64,000 nucleotides of DNA. It comes from a virus. Of the stretch, positions 62,298 through 64,000 are shown in pieces. The stretch lies in IMG/VR virus record IMGVR_UViG_3300036770_008028, positions 62,001-126,000 of that record. One strand, given 5' to 3'. Each line of letters opens with the position of its first letter. Position 1 is the first letter of the stretch. The position numbers and the translations under genes were made by a program. Under the pieces are notes generated by a model. The model was not told the origin of the DNA. It ran no database searches and saw nothing but the letters and a program-made list of their open reading frames with translations.

Positions 62298-62534
62298 TTA
62301 ATTGTCCTGAGGTGGACGCTCGCGTCGATCAAGATTTGCCGGCTTCAGGAGATAATCTCGACCGATGTTGCCGGCTTCGATCTCTCGTAGTGCAGTGACC
62401 ACAGGACCATTGTCGCAGGTCACAGTTGGTCTCCATCCTCGGTTTAGTTCGCGCGCCCGTCGGGCGCCAATCAGCACGAGATCGTATTTGCTGCCCACTG
62501 CTCGTGCTGCCAGTTCGCTTGAAATCCTTGCCAT
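62298..62534 (-). CDS. rpoZ: RNA polymerase omega subunit homologue
   Basis: A 78-residue protein; ATG 62534 has GGAG 7 nt upstream. 'KYDLVLIGARRARELNRG' and 'VVTALREIEAGNIG' match the two conserved blocks of bacterial RpoZ (E. coli: 'RFDLVLVAARRARQM', 'VIALREIEEG'). The order, spacing and the MARI start agree, and the length is slightly shorter than the E. coli protein (about 91). RpoZ clamps the beta-prime subunit and aids assembly of RNA polymerase. A phage copy could alter or stabilise the host enzyme. It has its own promoter (62561-62589). Confidence 0.85.
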   Translation of the reverse strand: MARISSELAARAVGSKYDLVLIGARRARELNRGWRPTVTCDNGPVVTALREIEAGNIGRDYLLKPANLDRRERPPQDN

Positions 62535-62560
62535 TGTGTGCTCCGATCATGTAAACAACA

Positions 62561-62589
62561 ACTGTAACACATCTGGCCGGATGTGTCAA
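62561..62589 (-). promoter_or_regulatory. Sigma70-type promoter of the omega-subunit gene
   Basis: TTGACA (62589-62584), 17-nt spacer, TACAGT (62566-62561), 27 nt before ATG 62534. Confidence 0.78.
62567..62586 (-). promoter_or_regulatory. Inverted repeat between -35 and -10 of the omega promoter
   Basis: ACACATC-CGGCCA-GATGTGT, 7-bp perfect arms, filling the spacer and overlapping the -35. Operator candidate. It could also act as an RNA hairpin ending transcription from the tRNA cluster upstream, but no T-run follows. Confidence 0.5.
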
Positions 62590-62596
62590 TAGAGTT

Positions 62597-62672
62597 TGGC
62601 CCGTCCAGGAGGAATCGAACCCCCGTATAGATGTTTAGAAGACACCTGCGTCATCCACTACGCTATGGACGG
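62597..62672 (-). tRNA. trnR-TCT: tRNA-Arg(TCT)
   Basis: Acceptor CCGTCCA/TGGACGG, T-arm with TTCGATT loop, anticodon loop CTTCTAA on a five-pair stem. CCA is encoded. Reads AGA. Confidence 0.92.
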
Positions 62673-62679
62673 ATTGTGC

Positions 62680-62753
62680 TGGAGCGCCCGGAGAGAATCG
62701 AACTCTCGATCCCACGTTGGCAACGTGGCGTTTTGCCCCTAAACTACGGACGT
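62680..62753 (-). tRNA. trnG-GCC: tRNA-Gly(GCC)
   Basis: Acceptor ACGTCCG/CGGGCGC with one A-C mismatch at the first pair, anticodon arm CCACG-TTGCCAA-CGTGG, T-loop TTCGATT, encoded CCA. Reads GGC/GGT. Confidence 0.9.
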
Positions 62754-62756
62754 TAG

Positions 62757-63227
62757 TTATGCGGCTCTCACGCTCTTGAGCCTGTCGGCGGCATAACTGG
62801 CAGCCCAGGCCACGGGCTTTACCATGGGGATCACATTGCATGTACCACGGATGTATCCGATAGCCTGTTGCACCACGCAACTGGATCCATGCATCTCGTT
62901 GGGATTTAGATCTAGGTGCACTTCGATGGGCCACCCTGCCAGCACCGGAGCCAACCTCTGGAACAGTTCGCTCACGCGATACACTTCGTTCATGAGACGC
63001 ATGCTGGGACGATTGTACCGCTGATCATAGTCGCGTTCGCGGTCCATCTCACCAAAGATCTTGCAACCATTGTTGCCGTTGCGATGGATCACAGCCACGG
63101 TGGTGTATTCGGCCCACCACTGTCGACCCACTTTGAAACGTTCTGAATCCGCACCAATATAGATGCGTGTGCCAGGCCCTAAGTCATGCACATAGATTTG
63201 TATTTGTTCTGGATCTATCCTTGGCAT
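62757..63227 (-). CDS. YkuK-like RNase H-fold protein
   Basis: A 156-residue protein from the second of two ATGs (63227), since GGGAGG lies 4 nt before it. 'RIYIGADSERF' (first strand with Asp), 'TTVAVIHRNGNNGCKIFGEM' and 'IEVHLDLNPN' (second acidic strand) match the DUF458/YkuK family of RNase H-like proteins, whose substrate is unknown. It is embedded inside the tRNA cluster, 4 nt before tRNA-Gly and about 25 nt after tRNA-Arg(TCG), so it is probably released from a common precursor transcript. Confidence 0.72.
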   Translation of the reverse strand: MPRIDPEQIQIYVHDLGPGTRIYIGADSERFKVGRQWWAEYTTVAVIHRNGNNGCKIFGEMDRERDYDQRYNRPSMRLMNEVYRVSELFQRLAPVLAGWPIEVHLDLNPNEMHGSSCVVQQAIGYIRGTCNVIPMVKPVAWAASYAADRLKSVRAA

Positions 63228-63252
63228 CATGCCTCCCTTGGTTATTTACTCT

Positions 63253-63329
63253 TGGCCGGTCCTGACGGATTCGAACCGCCGGCTTCCTGTTTCGAAGACA
63301 GGCACTCTAGTCCACTGAGTTAAGGACCG
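63253..63329 (-). tRNA. trnR-TCG: tRNA-Arg(TCG)
   Basis: Acceptor CGGTCCT/AGGACCG, anticodon arm CCTGT-CTTCGAA-ACAGG, T-loop TTCGAAT, encoded CCA. Reads CGA. Confidence 0.92.
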
Positions 63330-63333
63330 CGAC

Positions 63334-63426
63334 TGGTGGAGAGTGTGGGATTCGAACCCACGGCCCCGATTTCTCGAAGCAACACCTTAGCAGGGTGCCG
63401 ATTTAAACCGACTCATCCAACTCTCC
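63334..63426 (-). tRNA. trnS-GCT: tRNA-Ser(GCT)
   Basis: Acceptor GGAGAGT/ACTCTCC, anticodon loop CTGCTAA, a normal long variable arm of about 20 nt, T-loop TTCGAAT, encoded CCA. Reads AGC/AGT. Confidence 0.92.
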
Positions 63427-63430
63427 GACA

Positions 63431-63523
63431 TGGTGGAAGAGGTGAGACTCGAACTCACACACCCATCTCTGGGCCTTCGGTTTTCAAGACCGCTGCCGCT
63501 ATGCCGATTCGGCTAACTCTTCC
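63431..63523 (-). tRNA. trnS-TGA: tRNA-Ser(TGA)
   Basis: Acceptor GGAAGAG/CTCTTCC, anticodon loop CTTGAAA, long variable arm, T-loop TTCGAGT, encoded CCA. Reads TCA. Confidence 0.92.
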
Positions 63524-63636
63524 ATATTCGTACCGGTTACCGGATCCGGTGCAGACTTTTGGTCCCTGCGGCTCGTAAACTCACCCACCCTTGACGCCAT
63601 GCTCTGCAGAGGGCCAGCCGGGTGACGCTGTGTGCT

Positions 63637-63714
63637 TGGTACCCCTGCTCAGATTCGAACTGAGAGTGCTTCTCCTTTTGAGAGAGACGGCTTTACCAAT
63701 TTGCCCACAGGGGT
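63637..63714 (-). tRNA. trnL-CAA: tRNA-Leu(CAA) with short variable loop
   Basis: Acceptor ACCCCTG/CAGGGGT, discriminator A, CCA. Anticodon stem TCTCT/GGAGA with loop CTCAAAA (anticodon CAA). D-arm 'GGCAAATTGGTAAAGCC' is like leucine tRNAs. The variable loop is only AGCACT (6 nt), unlike the long arm of bacterial leucine tRNAs. Reads TTG if charged with leucine. Confidence 0.82.
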
Positions 63715-63715
63715 C

Positions 63716-63792
63716 TGGTGCGGAACCTGGGATTCGAACCCAGACTGTGAGGTGTTTAAGACCTTGACCTCTGCCGATTGGGCTAGTTCCGC
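63716..63792 (-). tRNA. trnL-TAA: tRNA-Leu(TAA) with short variable loop
   Basis: Acceptor GCGGAAC/GTTCCGC, discriminator A, CCA. Anticodon loop CTTAAAC on a stem with one A-C mismatch, variable loop ACAGT (5 nt), T-loop TTCGAAT. Class I shape. Reads TTA if charged with leucine. Confidence 0.8.
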
Positions 63793-63798
63793 TTGATA

Positions 63799-63876
63799 TG
63801 GTACCCCAGGAGAGACTCGAACTCTCAATGAACAGTTTCTAAGACTGCCGTGTATACCTGATTCCACCACCGGGGC
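63799..63876 (-). tRNA. trnL-TAG: tRNA-Leu(TAG) with short variable loop
   Basis: Acceptor GCCCCGG/CTGGGGT, discriminator A, CCA. Anticodon arm GCAGT-CTTAGAA-ACTGT. D-arm 'TGGTGGAATCAGGTATACAC' is characteristic of leucine tRNA, yet the variable loop is only TCATT (5 nt). Reads CTA. Confidence 0.85.
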
Positions 63877-63882
63877 ATTGAT

Positions 63883-63958
63883 TGGTGCTGATTGAGAGAA
63901 TCGAACTCCCGACCGGCGCATTACGAGTGCGTTGCTCTACCAACTGAGCTAAATCAGC
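63883..63958 (-). tRNA. trnT-CGT: tRNA-Thr(CGT)
   Basis: Acceptor GCTGATT/AATCAGC, D-arm GCTC-AGTTGGTAGA-GC, anticodon loop CTCGTAA, T-loop TTCGATT, encoded CCA. Reads ACG. Confidence 0.92.
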
Positions 63959-63963
63959 GTGTA

Positions 63964-64000
63964 TGGTGCCGACTCCTGGTTCCGCGCCAGGCTCTCCTGC
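63964..64000 (-). tRNA. Possible tRNA 3' end cut by the window edge
   Basis: CCA at 63964, acceptor strand AGTCGGC with discriminator A, and a stem CCTGG/CCAGG enclosing the loop CGCGGAA. The position and stem fit a T-arm, but the loop lacks the usual TTC-A pattern, so the call is tentative. Confidence 0.35.

Noticed and set aside
62138-62332. 64-residue ORF after the omega gene
   Set aside because: It starts with TTG inside the omega gene, has no ribosome site, no recognisable motif, and runs through strong hairpins.
63524-63636. A tRNA in the 113-nt gap between tRNA-Ser(TGA) and tRNA-Leu(CAA)
   Set aside because: No T-loop, anticodon arm or CCA could be assembled on either strand.
63637-63792. 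Stop-codon suppressor tRNAs
   Set aside because: Anticodons TAA and CAA read UUA and UUG. Suppressors of UAA or UAG would need TTA or CTA.
1-64000. CRISPR arrays, insertion sequences or an integrase
   Set aside because: No regularly spaced direct repeats, transposase-like proteins, or tyrosine/serine recombinase motifs were found.

Overview
The window is a piece of a large tailed-phage genome, T4-like in its baseplate. It opens with gp25-like and gp6-like baseplate wedge genes, a giant 4768-residue structural gene and tail-fibre-type genes. Start-stop overlaps (ATGA, GTGA) are everywhere, and a tRNA cluster lies at the right edge. A gene with a cleavable, non-lipoprotein signal peptide for a periplasmic binding protein points to a Gram-negative host. 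No integrase or other bacterial backbone gene was seen. Host and phage names cannot be read from the sequence.

Layout. 1-21.9 kb (+): virion genes. They end at an intrinsic terminator at 21882, and several are preceded by CATAAATA, which looks like the T4-type late promoter. 21.9-37.8 kb (+): one tightly overlapping array of glycosyltransferase-like genes, a 2OG-Fe(II) oxygenase, six radical SAM enzymes (one B12-binding, five with CxxxCxxC and extra N-terminal cysteines), a 33-residue basic peptide, an SGNH-like protein and a carbamoyltransferase. 37.8-42.2 kb (-): an amidinotransferase-like enzyme and three tandem paralogous glycosyltransferase-like genes. 42.2-48.2 kb: a multidomain glycosyltransferase-like gene (+), then a minus-strand operon with a DegT aminotransferase, an NAD-dependent epimerase, thyX and small phage genes. 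48.2-52.2 kb: a VWA/HEXXH protein and a MoxR AAA+ ATPase, each with a consensus sigma70-type promoter.

52.2-58.2 kb (-) is the most unusual coding region. One operon encodes a complete ABC importer (secreted binding protein, ATPase, permease), a PP-loop ATPase, a beta-sandwich-like protein, an Asp/Asn beta-hydroxylase-like oxygenase and a radical SAM enzyme. Its leader carries a 41-nt two-hairpin element that recurs, with compensatory base changes, before a virion gene at 20.8 kb.

58.9-64 kb holds an RNA-rich segment: a circularly permuted two-piece tmRNA (tag ending ALAA), a ParB-like gene, a metallophosphoesterase, an unexplained hairpin-rich noncoding stretch of about 450 nt, an RNA polymerase omega-subunit homologue with its own promoter, a YkuK-like RNase H-fold gene, nine tRNA genes and a possible tenth. 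All three leucine-anticodon tRNAs have short variable loops, whereas both serine tRNAs keep long arms.

Taken together, the phage appears to build and decorate glycans or peptides on its virion or host surface (inference), to import an unidentified small molecule, and to bring its own ribosome rescue, tRNA and RNA polymerase accessory parts.
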